From an uncultured Erythrobacter sp. (GTDB taxonomy: Bacteria; Pseudomonadota; Alphaproteobacteria; Sphingomonadales; Sphingomonadaceae): a DNA stretch of 64,000 nt. The position numbers were made by a program, and so were the translations under genes. Under the pieces are notes generated by a model. That model did no database searches. It saw nothing but the letters and a program-made list of their open reading frames with translations, and was not told the origin of the DNA. How positions within the stretch are numbered: position 1 is the first letter of the stretch; each line of letters starts with the position of its first letter. The DNA is taken from assembly GCA_947502815.1 (NCBI GenBank), contig CANNBH010000001.1:310001-374000 (forward strand), given 5' to 3'. This document shows positions 34,884 to 43,814 of the stretch, piece by piece.

Positions 34884-35535
34884 ATTGCGCGGTGGTTTGC
34901 GAAGCGACTTGTTCTGCCGATACACCGGGCGCAAGCTCTATCAATTGGAAAGACAGCCCTTTGCTGCGGCGGCGGAACACACCCAAATTGGTAATCACCA
35001 TGTCAACCACACCCGCGCCAGTTAAAGGCAACGTGCAGTCAGGAATAAACTTCGCGCTGCCATCTTTCGCCGTGTGATCCATCACTACGATGATTTTCTT
35101 GACCCCCGCGACAAGGTCCATCGCCCCGCCCATACCCTTGATCATCTTTCCCGGGATCATCCAATTGGCGATATCTCCATTCTCAGCGACTTCCATCGCA
35201 CCGAGAACAGTCAGATCAATATGCCCGCCTCGGATCATCGAAAAGCTCGTTGCGCTGTCGAAATAGGCGCTGTGCGGAAGCTCGCTGATGGTTTGTTTGC
35301 CAGCGTTGATGAGGTCTGGATCAACCTCGTCATCATAAGGGAAAGGGCCAATGCCGAGCATGCCGTTTTCACTCTGCAGGGTCACCAACATTCCCGCAGG
35401 GATGTGGTTGGCGACCAATGTTGGAATGCCAATCCCAAGATTGACGTAATACCCGTCTTGCAATTCTTGCGCGGCACGGGCGGCCATTTCATCGCGGGTC
35501 CAGCCAATGGGCTTTGCATTGAGATCGGCGGTCAT
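34858..35535 (-). CDS. scoB: 3-oxoacid CoA-transferase subunit B
   Basis: About 225 residues from the ATG at 35535. It has the subunit B signature with the catalytic Glu in [14 protein letters not shown], the N-terminal [15 protein letters not shown] and the later [20 protein letters not shown]. With ScoA it transfers CoA between succinyl-CoA and acetoacetate. The start overlaps the stop of the lipoprotein gene upstream by four bases (ATGA), and the end overlaps the CaiB-type gene. The sco operon here is scoA, a lipoprotein phosphatase-like gene, scoB and caiB-like. Confidence 0.92.
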   Translation of the reverse strand: MTADLNAKPIGWTRDEMAARAAQELQDGYYVNLGIGIPTLVANHIPAGMLVTLQSENGMLGIGPFPYDDEVDPDLINAGKQTISELPHSAYFDSATSFSMIRGGHIDLTVLGAMEVAENGDIANWMIPGKMIKGMGGAMDLVAGVKKIIVVMDHTAKDGSAKFIPDCTLPLTGAGVVDMVITNLGVFRRRSKGLSFQLIELAPGVSAEQVASQTTAQYELALETA

Positions 35536-36614
35536 GGGCGTGTCCTCTCTGCCAGAAGTGGGGTTGGAATCAGGAACCATCCCTCTCCGATCAGCGGTTC
35601 AAGCGCGGCGGCATCGCCGGGGTTCAATAGGTAGTCAAAGAGCTCGTGAAAGTCTGCGCGTGTATCGCCTGCTATGGCGACAAGGCAGGATTTGCGGGCG
35701 AGTTCATCGCGGCGGGTCTGTTTGCGCTCATCTGAGGTGCGCATCAACAGCACTTCATCAGTGCCAAGCGGATCGAGACCCGATTGAAGCAGGGCGCGGC
35801 GTACCTCGTTTTCACGATTTGCAAACCTATGAGAAATCCAAGCGATCAACACTCCGCGCACACGCAAGTCCGCCAACCGTTGCGCCAATGCTGGCGAAGC
35901 ACTGCGTGCATCGATGGGGAAGAGCTCCCCCGTTTCAGGATCGAGGTCGATCAAAACAGTTGGTTCGCCGGTTTCGCAAGCGACCTGCTCAGGCCTAAGC
36001 GCGGCGGCATCAAGCAGCATGGCAGAAGGACGGGTTCCCGTCTCCGACACTTCCAATGCACTTGCATATGCAAAGAGGGGGTCAAAGAACGTCCCTCCGG
36101 CAACTGCTGGCACGGCATCGGGAATGGGCATCACAATGCTAGAGCTTTCGCTTGTATCTGTGCTGAGTTCGCTTGGTCCGGTTCCCAATTCGGCAACGGC
36201 CGGCAAGGAAACATCTGTGCTGGCTTCAGTTGACGGTTGCGCTTGGGCCTGAGTGGCTTCGGTAACAGCCGGCGCAGTTGGCGCAGGGGATTGCGTTTCC
36301 GGAGTTATCGCGACGCTATCCGCTTCTGTTACGATAAATGTACCGTTGTCGCTTGCTGTGCCGAAACTTTCTTCGAACTGTGTAGATGGAGCCACTTCGA
36401 CAATGCCGGTTGTGTCGGGTGCGGTCTCCACAGGCGCCGGCGCGGTCGCTTCGACCGGCTGTGTTTGCGCGACCGAGGCTGGGCTGGCGCCTTCTTGCTT
36501 GGCATCTGACCCACTTCCGCGCGCCATCAAGCCACCAGCGACGACCGGGAAGGCGGCTGCCACGCATCCCTGAAGAGAAAGCGCTAATCCAATTGCGGCG
36601 ATCCATTTGAACAT
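35532..36614 (-). CDS. Lipoprotein with a class C acid phosphatase-like HAD domain
   Basis: About 360 residues from the ATG at 36614, which has AGAGG nearby; a Met at 36629 is the alternative. The N-terminus is a lipoprotein signal ([14 protein letters not shown]). About 180 residues of Ser/Thr/Pro/Ala-rich low complexity follow. The C-terminal third resembles the HAD-type acid phosphatase e(P4): a DxD site in [11 protein letters not shown], a [15 protein letters not shown] strand, the Lys in [10 protein letters not shown] and the Asp in [15 protein letters not shown]. The position between scoA and scoB, with a four-base overlap to scoB, makes it part of that operon. Cell-envelope phosphatase activity is inferred, not shown. 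Confidence 0.7.
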   Translation of the reverse strand: MFKWIAAIGLALSLQGCVAAAFPVVAGGLMARGSGSDAKQEGASPASVAQTQPVEATAPAPVETAPDTTGIVEVAPSTQFEESFGTASDNGTFIVTEADSVAITPETQSPAPTAPAVTEATQAQAQPSTEASTDVSLPAVAELGTGPSELSTDTSESSSIVMPIPDAVPAVAGGTFFDPLFAYASALEVSETGTRPSAMLLDAAALRPEQVACETGEPTVLIDLDPETGELFPIDARSASPALAQRLADLRVRGVLIAWISHRFANRENEVRRALLQSGLDPLGTDEVLLMRTSDERKQTRRDELARKSCLVAIAGDTRADFHELFDYLLNPGDAAALEPLIGEGWFLIPTPLLAERTRP

Positions 36615-36682
36615 CCGACCTCTATCCATGTGATCACTTTCCAAAGCCGTATTCTCTTTCCTAGGTTCCGTCATAGCGAAAG

Positions 36683-37405
36683 TTAGACCTCTTCACGGGG
36701 GCGCACCGTGCGGAATTCGATCTTCTTGTCGTAAGGCGCCCCTAGGATGATGCGATTGACAAAAACACCTGGCAGGTGAATTTCGTCTGCCTCAAGCGCC
36801 CCTGCAGGCACAATTTCCTCCACCTCAGCGATGCATATTTTACCGCAGGTGGCCGCTGGCTGATTGAAATTGCGGGCCGTCTTGCGAAAAATCAGGTTGC
36901 CGGTTTCATCGGCCTTCCACGCCTTCACAATCGACAAATCGGCAAAGATCCCGCGCTCCAGAATATAGGTCGACTCGACGCCGTCTTGGTCAGGGAAGTC
37001 TTGATGGTCCTTACCTTCCGCGACTTGGGTACCGACGCCAGTTTTCGTGTAGAAGCCAGGAATACCCGCGCCCCCTGCTCGCATGCGTTCAGCTAGAGTT
37101 CCTTGCGGGCAGAATTCGACTTCCAATTCACCAGCAAGAAATTGGCGCTCAAACTCCTTGTTCTCTCCAACATAGGAGCTGATCATCTTGGCCACTTGCT
37201 TGGTGCGCAGAAGCTTTCCAATCCCTTCATTGTCGATACCGGCATTGTTGCTGGCAAACGTCAGACTGGAAGCGCCGGTTTCGCGGATCGCATCGAGCAA
37301 TCGTTCTGGTATGCCGCACAAACCAAACCCGCCTGCCGCGATCAACATTCCGTCTTCAATGGCGCCTTCGAGCGCGGAGGCGGCGTCGGGGAATATTTTT
37401 GACAT
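36683..37405 (-). CDS. scoA: 3-oxoacid CoA-transferase subunit A
   Basis: A 240-residue subunit A. The family signature GGFGLCGIPERLLDAI is near residue 26, followed by NNAGIDNEGIGKLLRTKQV and FCPQGTLAERMRAGGAGIP. It pairs with ScoB to activate acetoacetate with succinyl-CoA and so opens ketone bodies to beta-oxidation products such as those of the 3-hydroxybutyryl-CoA dehydrogenase of this window. It is the first gene of the operon. Its promoter must lie in the following 540-base gap, which also holds a candidate sRNA on the other strand. Confidence 0.93.
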   Translation of the reverse strand: MSKIFPDAASALEGAIEDGMLIAAGGFGLCGIPERLLDAIRETGASSLTFASNNAGIDNEGIGKLLRTKQVAKMISSYVGENKEFERQFLAGELEVEFCPQGTLAERMRAGGAGIPGFYTKTGVGTQVAEGKDHQDFPDQDGVESTYILERGIFADLSIVKAWKADETGNLIFRKTARNFNQPAATCGKICIAEVEEIVPAGALEADEIHLPGVFVNRIILGAPYDKKIEFRTVRPREEV

Positions 37406-37715
37406 AAGGCGAATCGTTCCTTGGGCCGAGCGGTCTTGTAGAGTGGCAACGAGAGGGTGGAGCCCTCTACCGACTTGATTGCGCGTAATTAGTCGCTTGA
37501 AACTGCGCTGTCACGCCCTTCACTGTTCATGCTGCATTGCACCATTAGAAAAAGGCCAATCTGCCTACATTTTGAGCAAATGCACATAAATAGATCACCC
37601 ACTCATGCATAAATCTGCGCAAATCCATCGTCGTCACAATTTATAATTGCAAAACATGCAACAGAGTATGCGTCATTCGCACTTGCACAAAATGCGGTCT
37701 CCACTCATATGTCTA

Positions 37716-37778
37716 AGTGCCTTTTAGGCATCCTCTCCCAAACTTTTTTAGCCCGGCCTTTGTGCCGGGCTTTTTTTT
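37716..37778 (+). ncRNA. Candidate small RNA with an anti-Shine-Dalgarno-like motif
   Basis: TTGCAC (37683-37688), 17 bases, then CATATG (37706-37711) resemble -35 and -10 boxes. A transcript from about 37716 would start with a hairpin TGCCT-TTT-AGGCA (37718-37730). It would then expose CCTCTCCC (37732-37739), which is complementary to Shine-Dalgarno sequences, and a U-run, and end at the terminator hairpin GCCCGGC / GCCGGGC (37751-37770) with eight T. The layout of hairpin, C/U-rich seed and terminator is that of Hfq-type sRNAs. An attenuator for the downstream ATPase is the alternative. Confidence 0.5.
37751..37778 (+). terminator. Strong rho-independent terminator in the intergenic region
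   Basis: GCCCGGC (37751-37757) and GCCGGGC (37764-37770) with loop CTTTGT, followed by T8. No coding gene on this strand ends here; the nearest ends at 32494. It therefore terminates an unannotated RNA or attenuates the ATPase transcript. Confidence 0.85.
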
Positions 37779-37946
37779 AACCGGAGCAATCGTTTGCGCT
37801 CGCTGTGCCTCGCTGGATGAGTTCAAGAAGGTTTCCAGCACATAAAGCCGCGCAACGCGCGAACCCCAATTTGCATTCAGGCCTTGTGCTGCTTAGCTAC
37901 GCAATTGAAACAAGCTTCCAATTTCGTCAGTTTAAAGGACCTGTAA

Positions 37947-40253
37947 ATGGCCGATGCCGATGCCGCTACTTCCGATCGGACCGCGCGTCTCCAAGTCGCT
38001 CCCGCCCGCCAAGAGGAATCTGGGCAAGGGATTGCCAGAATGCCCCGATCGGCTTTTCAAGCGCTCGGCATCACCGAAGGCGACGTGGTAGAGATCACGG
38101 GAAAGCGATCAACCGCAGCAATCGCAATGGCGGCCTATCAAGAGGATGAAACTCTGGACGTAGTGCGCCTTGATGGATTGCAGCGAGGCAATGCTGAGGC
38201 TGGCTCAGGCGAGCATGTGCAGATCCAGGCCGCCAAATCGCGCCCCGCTACCCGTGTGGTATTTGCTCCGGCGCAGCGCGAGATGCGTTTGCAGGGGCCA
38301 ACCCAAGCGCTCAAGCGCAACTTCTTCCGCAAACCCATTGTTGCAGGCGACTTGGTCGCCACAACTGGTCAACAGCCGGTGCAAAATATGCCGTCTGATG
38401 TTCGGCAATTGCTGCGGGCTCCGGCCTATGCGCTCACACAAATCCGGCTCTCTGTTGCTGCTACGTCGCCCAAAGGCATCGTCCATATCGACGAGAGCAC
38501 TGAGGTGGAGCTGCGCACTGAATTTGAGGAACCGCGCGATGGCCGGGCGGTGGTCAACTATGATGATGTTGGCGGGATGGAAGACACCATCAAGGCTCTG
38601 CGTGAGATGGTGGAATTGCCCCTACGCTATCCTGAATTGTTTACCCGTTTGGGTGTTGATCCTCCAAAAGGTGTGTTGCTTCATGGCCCCCCAGGGACAG
38701 GCAAGACGCGCCTAGCGCAGGCCGTCGCGAATGAGAGCGACGCGGAGTTTTTCACCATCAACGGCCCAGAGATCATGGGCTCTGGCTATGGCGAATCGGA
38801 AAAACGCCTGCGTGAGGTGTTCGAAGAAGCCACCCGCGCCGCGCCCGCGATCGTCTTTATCGATGAGATCGATTCGATTGCTCCCAAGCGCACGCAGGTC
38901 CCCGGGGAGGCCGAAAAACGCCTTGTGGCCCAGCTGTTAACTCTGATGGATGGTTTGGAAGCACGAGCGAACCTTGTTGTGATCGCTGCGACCAACCGCC
39001 CGGATGCGATTGATGAAGCATTGCGCCGACCAGGCCGGTTTGACCGTGAAATTGTCATCGGGGTGCCGGATGAAAATGGACGCCGTGAAATCTTGGCGAT
39101 CCATACGCGCGGAATGCCGCTGGAGGACAAGGTTGATCTGTCGGAGCTTGCGCGGGTCACTCACGGTTTTGTCGGCGCAGATATTGCCGCTTTAGGGCGC
39201 GAAGCCGCGATTGATGCTGTTCGCCGAATTATGCCGCGACTGGATTTGGATGCGCGAGAAATCCCAACCGACGTGTTGGAGGACCTATGCGTAACGCGGG
39301 ACGACTTCTTCTCCGCCCTCAAACGCATACAGCCATCCGCAATGCGCGAAGTGATGGTGCAGGTGCCCAATGTGGGATGGGACGACATTGGCGGCGTGGC
39401 CGATGCGATTGAAACCTTGAAAGAGGGGATCGAACTGCCGCTCAAGAACCCCGACGCGTTCCGCAGGTTGGGCATCCGACCGGCCAAAGGGTTTCTGATC
39501 TATGGTCCACCGGGAACGGGCAAGACTTTGCTTGCCAAAGCGGTTGCAAAGGAAGCGGAAGCGAACTTCATTTCAATGAAGAGCTCTGATCTGCTTTCCA
39601 AATGGTATGGTGAAAGCGAACAGCAGATTGCGCGCCTTTTCGCCCGCGCCCGCGCGGTTGCTCCTTGCGTTCTCTTCATTGATGAAATCGACAGCTTGGT
39701 CCCTGCGCGAGGATCAGGGCAAGGTGAGCCCCAAGTGACTGGCCGCGTTGTCAACACGATCTTGGCCGAAATGGATGGGCTGGAAGAATTGCAATCCGTG
39801 ATTGTGATCGGGGCCACCAATCGGCCAACTTTGGTTGACCCGGCTTTGCTGCGTCCTGGCCGCTTTGACGAATTGGTCTATGTTGGCACGCCAGACGCGC
39901 CCGGTCGCGAACATATTTTGGGCATCCACACCAGCGATATGCCACTGGCGAAAGACGTCGATCTTGCTGCAGTCGCAGAGAAGACGGACCGGTTCACCGG
40001 TGCTGATCTGGAAGACGTTGTTCGCCGCGCAGGGTTGGCGGCGCTGCGCCGACTGGGCGGAGACGTTAGCGAAGTTGCCGCAGAGGATTTTGAAGAAGCA
40101 TTGAAAGATAGCCGCGCAACAGTGACTTCACGGATGGAAGCTGAGTATCGCAAGATGCGCGGCGAGCTCAAAAAACGTGCCGCTGAAGCAAATCCTATCG
40201 GATTTTTTGCGCCAGATACATTGGAGCCGACCCGCGAGAAAAAGCACAGCTAA
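37947..40253 (+). CDS. CDC48/VCP-type AAA ATPase
   Basis: A 768-residue double-AAA protein. The N-terminal CDC48 N-domain (QEESGQGIARMPRSAFQALG) is followed by two ATPase modules. The first Walker A is HGPPGTGKTRLAQ with Walker B IVFIDEIDSIAPKR, and the second is YGPPGTGKTLLAK with VLFIDEIDSLVPAR. Both have second-region-of-homology arginines. It is a protein unfoldase related to archaeal VAT and eukaryotic p97, seen in a subset of alphaproteobacteria. Partners are unknown. The start has AAAGGA upstream. Confidence 0.92.
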   Translation: MADADAATSDRTARLQVAPARQEESGQGIARMPRSAFQALGITEGDVVEITGKRSTAAIAMAAYQEDETLDVVRLDGLQRGNAEAGSGEHVQIQAAKSRPATRVVFAPAQREMRLQGPTQALKRNFFRKPIVAGDLVATTGQQPVQNMPSDVRQLLRAPAYALTQIRLSVAATSPKGIVHIDESTEVELRTEFEEPRDGRAVVNYDDVGGMEDTIKALREMVELPLRYPELFTRLGVDPPKGVLLHGPPGTGKTRLAQAVANESDAEFFTINGPEIMGSGYGESEKRLREVFEEATRAAPAIVFIDEIDSIAPKRTQVPGEAEKRLVAQLLTLMDGLEARANLVVIAATNRPDAIDEALRRPGRFDREIVIGVPDENGRREILAIHTRGMPLEDKVDLSELARVTHGFVGADIAALGREAAIDAVRRIMPRLDLDAREIPTDVLEDLCVTRDDFFSALKRIQPSAMREVMVQVPNVGWDDIGGVADAIETLKEGIELPLKNPDAFRRLGIRPAKGFLIYGPPGTGKTLLAKAVAKEAEANFISMKSSDLLSKWYGESEQQIARLFARARAVAPCVLFIDEIDSLVPARGSGQGEPQVTGRVVNTILAEMDGLEELQSVIVIGATNRPTLVDPALLRPGRFDELVYVGTPDAPGREHILGIHTSDMPLAKDVDLAAVAEKTDRFTGADLEDVVRRAGLAALRRLGGDVSEVAAEDFEEALKDSRATVTSRMEAEYRKMRGELKKRAAEANPIGFFAPDTLEPTREKKHS

Positions 40254-40301
40254 GTCTCGAATTTTAGAAAGGGGCCAGCAAGGCGATGCTGGTCCCATTT
40301 C

Positions 40302-43145
40302 TCAATGGGCAGCATCCCAAGAGATGCCGGTTCCGATATCAATCGCCAGAGGCACGTCCAGTGTGACAGCTGGTAGAGCGGCTTCCATCATAACACGCTC
40401 GATCACTGGCGACGCTTTAGCGGCGTCACCTTCTGGCAGTTCGAAAACCAATTCATCGTGCACCTGTAACAACATGCGCACATCATGAAGCCCTGCGTCG
40501 CGCAGGGCAGGCAACATCCGGACCATCGCGCGCTTGATAATGTCGGCGCTGGTGCCCTGAATTGGAGCGTTGATCGCCGCGCGTTCAGAACCCTGTCGTT
40601 CGGCTTGATTCTTTGATTTGATCCTGGGGAACCAAGTCTTGCGGCCGAACAGTGTCTCTGAATATCCGCGTTCACCCACGGTCTCTAGTGTTTCCATAAT
40701 ATAGCGTTGGATACCCGGAAAACGTTGGAAATAGGTGTCGATCATGGCTTGCGCTTCATCGGGCTCGACCTCCAGCCGGCCAGCAAGGCCCCAGCGAGAG
40801 ATACCGTAAAGGATGGCGAAATTGATCGTTTTGGCGCGCGCGCGTGTGTCCCGAGTAACTTCGCCGAACATTTCGTTCGCCGTGCGAGAGTGAATGTCCT
40901 CGCCATTCGCAAAAGCTTCTTTGAGGCTGTCCACGTTGGCCATGTGCGCAGCCAAACGCAATTCAATTTGGCTGTAGTCGGCTGCGAGCAGGATGTTACC
41001 GCTTTCTGGAACAAATGCCTCACGAATAGTGCGGCCAATTGCAGTGCGGATCGGGATGTTTTGCAAATTTGGATCGGTTGACGACAGCCGCCCGGTTTGT
41101 GCTCCTGAAAGGCTATAGCTTGTGTGCACTCGGCCCGTCTTCGGGTTGATCTGGGCCTGAAGCGCGTCGGTGTAGGTTGACTTGAGCTTTGACAGATGCC
41201 GCCATTCCAGCACCTTCTTTGCCATGTCACGCCCGGTGCCTTCCCCGATGCTTGCAAGCTTTTCCAGCACTGATTGATCCGTTGAGTATTGACCGCTCTT
41301 GCCTTTCTTACCGCCTTTGAAGCCCATCTTTTCAAACAACACTTCGCCCAGCTGCTTGGGGCTGCCCACGGCAAAATTTTCACCAGCGATTCCGTGGATT
41401 TCTTTTTCAAGGGCCGCGGTCTGGGCCGCGAATTCTTCGGAAAGTTTTGCCAATCGCGCGCGGTCGACCTTGATGCCTTCGCGTTCCATTCGGGCCACGA
41501 CAGGGATCAGCGGACGATCCACGCGTTCATAGACTTTGGACCCGCCTTCGATTGCTAGGCGGGATTTGAATTGGTGATACAATCGCCATGTAACATCGGC
41601 ATCTTCCGCGGCATATTCGGTGGCCCTGTCTAAAGGCACCTCTCCAAACGGAATTGCCTTTTTGCCCGTCCCGCAAACTTCCTTGAACGAAAGCGGGGTA
41701 TGGCCCAGATGGCGCACGGACAGGTCATCCATGCCGTGCCCGCCCATTCCTTCTCCGCGGCCAGCATCGAGATCGAAGCTCATGACCATCGTGTCTTCTA
41801 TCGGACTGACAGGGCAATCATAGCGTGCCAGCACGTTGAGATCGTATTTGCCGTTCTGAAAAACCTTAAGCACGCTATCGTCAGCCCAAAGGGGCCTGAG
41901 CGCCGCCAAAGCATCTTCGATCGCGATCTGCGTTGGAGTTTCGGACAGCAGATCGGTTCCGCCATGCGCAAGCGGAATGTAGCATGCGTCGTTTGCGCCT
42001 AGAGCCAGACTGATCCCGACAAGATCGGCTTGCATGGCGTCGAGCGAAGAGGTTTCAGTATCGACGGCGACCAGCCGAGCGCTTTTCGCGCGGGCCACCC
42101 AAGCATTGAGCCGTTCAAGCGTCTGCACGGTTTCATATGCACTGCGATCGAAAGGAAGCGCCTCGATTGTCGCTGGCTGGTCGGCAGAACGGTTGGCCAT
42201 ATCGGCTTTTGCTGGGTTGAGGTCATTTGGTCTTTCCGGGCTGCCTGTGCCCGCGCCCAAACGCCGCAACAACGAGGTAAAGCCGTGCGTTTGCAAGAAA
42301 GCGGAAAGCGGTTCTTCCGGAATCGCCTCAATCCGCATGTCTTCAATCGCAATGGGTAGGTCGCAATCTTCCTTGAGGGTTACCAAGACGCGCGACAATT
42401 CGGCGTCATCGCGCCCTTCCAACAAACGCTCTTTTAGTTTGGACTTCTTCATATCAGACGCCTGATCCAGCGCCGCATTGAGGGAGCCGTGTTCGGCAAT
42501 CAATTTGCTCGCGGTCTTTGGCCCGACACCGTAAATGCCAGGGATATTGTCTGCTGTGTCCCCCATCAGCGCGAGCACATCGCCGACGAGTTCAGGCCCA
42601 ACGCCAAATTTTTCCTCGACCTCTTCGATGTAAATGCGCGCGCTTTTCATAGTGTCCAGCATGTCGATGCGCGCTGGACCATGCGGGCCGTTGATCTCTC
42701 CGATCAATTGCATCAGATCTTTATCGCTTGAAACGATGGTCACATTCCACCCCTGCCGCTGCGCTTCGCGCGCATAGGATGCGATAATATCGTCCGCTTC
42801 TAGGCCTTGTTCTTCAATGCAAGGCAGGCTGAATGCGCGTGTTGCATCGCGGATCAGCGGAAATTGCGGCCGCAGATCTTCGGGAGCCGGAGGGCGATTG
42901 GCCTTATATTCGGGATAAATATCGTTGCGGAAACTGTGTGAACTTTTGTCCAAAATGACGGCCAGATGGGTGGGACCGTCCGCCGCGTTGAGGTCATCGG
43001 CCAATTTCCAAAGCATCGTCGTATAGCCATAGACCGCCCCAACCGGTGTGCCTTGCGGATTTGTAAGGGGGGGGAGGCGATGGTAGGCTCGAAAGATGTA
43101 GGACGAACCATCGACGAGGTAGAGGTGCTGTTGATCACTGGACAT
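40302..43145 (-). CDS. polA: DNA polymerase I
   Basis: A 947-residue Pol I. The N-terminal 5'-3' exonuclease (LYLVDGSSYIFRAYHRLPPL, then DVLALMGDTADNIPGI) is followed by a 3'-5' exonuclease domain with VAVDTETSSLDAM. The polymerase has motif A LLAADYSQIELRLAAHM, the O-helix around ARAKTINFAILYGIS and motif C LQVHDELVFELPE. All three domains look complete. It fills gaps and removes primers. It converges with the CDC48 gene without a clear terminator, and a 230-base gap precedes it. Confidence 0.97.
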   Translation of the reverse strand: MSSDQQHLYLVDGSSYIFRAYHRLPPLTNPQGTPVGAVYGYTTMLWKLADDLNAADGPTHLAVILDKSSHSFRNDIYPEYKANRPPAPEDLRPQFPLIRDATRAFSLPCIEEQGLEADDIIASYAREAQRQGWNVTIVSSDKDLMQLIGEINGPHGPARIDMLDTMKSARIYIEEVEEKFGVGPELVGDVLALMGDTADNIPGIYGVGPKTASKLIAEHGSLNAALDQASDMKKSKLKERLLEGRDDAELSRVLVTLKEDCDLPIAIEDMRIEAIPEEPLSAFLQTHGFTSLLRRLGAGTGSPERPNDLNPAKADMANRSADQPATIEALPFDRSAYETVQTLERLNAWVARAKSARLVAVDTETSSLDAMQADLVGISLALGANDACYIPLAHGGTDLLSETPTQIAIEDALAALRPLWADDSVLKVFQNGKYDLNVLARYDCPVSPIEDTMVMSFDLDAGRGEGMGGHGMDDLSVRHLGHTPLSFKEVCGTGKKAIPFGEVPLDRATEYAAEDADVTWRLYHQFKSRLAIEGGSKVYERVDRPLIPVVARMEREGIKVDRARLAKLSEEFAAQTAALEKEIHGIAGENFAVGSPKQLGEVLFEKMGFKGGKKGKSGQYSTDQSVLEKLASIGEGTGRDMAKKVLEWRHLSKLKSTYTDALQAQINPKTGRVHTSYSLSGAQTGRLSSTDPNLQNIPIRTAIGRTIREAFVPESGNILLAADYSQIELRLAAHMANVDSLKEAFANGEDIHSRTANEMFGEVTRDTRARAKTINFAILYGISRWGLAGRLEVEPDEAQAMIDTYFQRFPGIQRYIMETLETVGERGYSETLFGRKTWFPRIKSKNQAERQGSERAAINAPIQGTSADIIKRAMVRMLPALRDAGLHDVRMLLQVHDELVFELPEGDAAKASPVIERVMMEAALPAVTLDVPLAIDIGTGISWDAAH

Positions 43146-43377
43146 GATCGCCTGCTAGCATCGCCCCGCTGCCACTGCAAAGGCCGACCGCTTGCCACAA
43201 TTGCGGGGCGAAACGTGGCGCAAATATGGCGGAAATATGGCAAGATACCTTATTTTACTTGCAATGCCACAATTCGGCCATTATTTCAGATCGTGAAGTC
43301 GGGGGTCAAAAACCGGCTTTGGCGTGAGCCTGCAATTAGGCCGCGCCGAAATCACTCGCTGAATAAGGAAATTTTTT

Positions 43378-43722
43378 ATGCGTAAGATCGTTCTTGCCGC
43401 TGCTGTTGCAACTTCGGCTCTTGGCCTTGCTGCTTGTGGCGAAGCCGCTGATGCGGTTAGCGAAACTGGCGATGCCATGGTTGAAGGCGCAGATTCCGCT
43501 GTAAACGCTGCTGGCGAAGCTGCTGAAGGCGCTGCTGATGCCACAACCGACGCCGCTGGCGACGTTGTTGATGGTGCTACTGACGCTGTTGAAGGCGCTG
43601 GCGATGCTGTTGAAGGCGCTGCCGATGCAACTGCTGAAGCTGCTGGCGATGCCGCAACTGGCGTTGTTGAAGCTGCTGAAGAAGCTGCTGCAAAAGCTGA
43701 AGCTATGGTTGACGGCGAGTAA
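43378..43722 (+). CDS. Ala-rich repetitive small lipoprotein
   Basis: A 114-residue lipoprotein. The signal is MRKIVLAAAVATSALGLAAC with lipidation Cys20. The rest is an Ala/Glu/Asp/Gly-rich repeat with a period near 7-11 residues (GDAVEGAADATAEAAGDA and variants), predicted to be an amphipathic or disordered chain. I do not recognise a function. Similar short repetitive lipoproteins occur in Sphingomonadales and resemble LEA-like stress or envelope spacer proteins in composition only. Two hairpins follow, the second a strong terminator. Confidence 0.75.
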   Translation: MRKIVLAAAVATSALGLAACGEAADAVSETGDAMVEGADSAVNAAGEAAEGAADATTDAAGDVVDGATDAVEGAGDAVEGAADATAEAAGDAATGVVEAAEEAAAKAEAMVDGE

Positions 43723-43735
43723 TCGCTTGATCCTG

Positions 43736-43796
43736 TCCGCCCAAATGGGCGGATGAGCTAAGAAGAGGCGGTGCCGAAAGGTGCCGCCTTTTTTTT
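43736..43796 (+). terminator. Hairpin and terminator after the Ala-rich lipoprotein
   Basis: A seven-base stem TCCGCCC-AAAT-GGGCGGA at 43736-43753 is followed by a ten-base stem with GAAA tetraloop (43766-43789, two G-U pairs) and a T tract to 43796. The first may stabilise the 3' end and the second terminates. Confidence 0.88.
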
Positions 43797-43814
43797 GCCC
43801 AATTTGCGACCGAT

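Larger units (their letters stand above)
37406..37946. other. Long intergenic region between scoA and the CDC48 gene
   Basis: No protein gene is supported in this 541-base stretch. It is AT-richer than its surroundings and holds several TGCA-containing motifs, including TTGCA-N5-TGCAA at 37647-37661. It also holds a promoter-like sequence and a strong terminator (37683-37778) that together suggest a small RNA on the plus strand. The remaining 170 bases before the ATPase gene show no obvious structure. Confidence 0.7.

Noticed and set aside
43450-43722. Short repeats as a CRISPR or minisatellite
   Set aside because: The repetition is of codons in an intact lipoprotein gene with imperfect units, and there are no spacers or cas genes.
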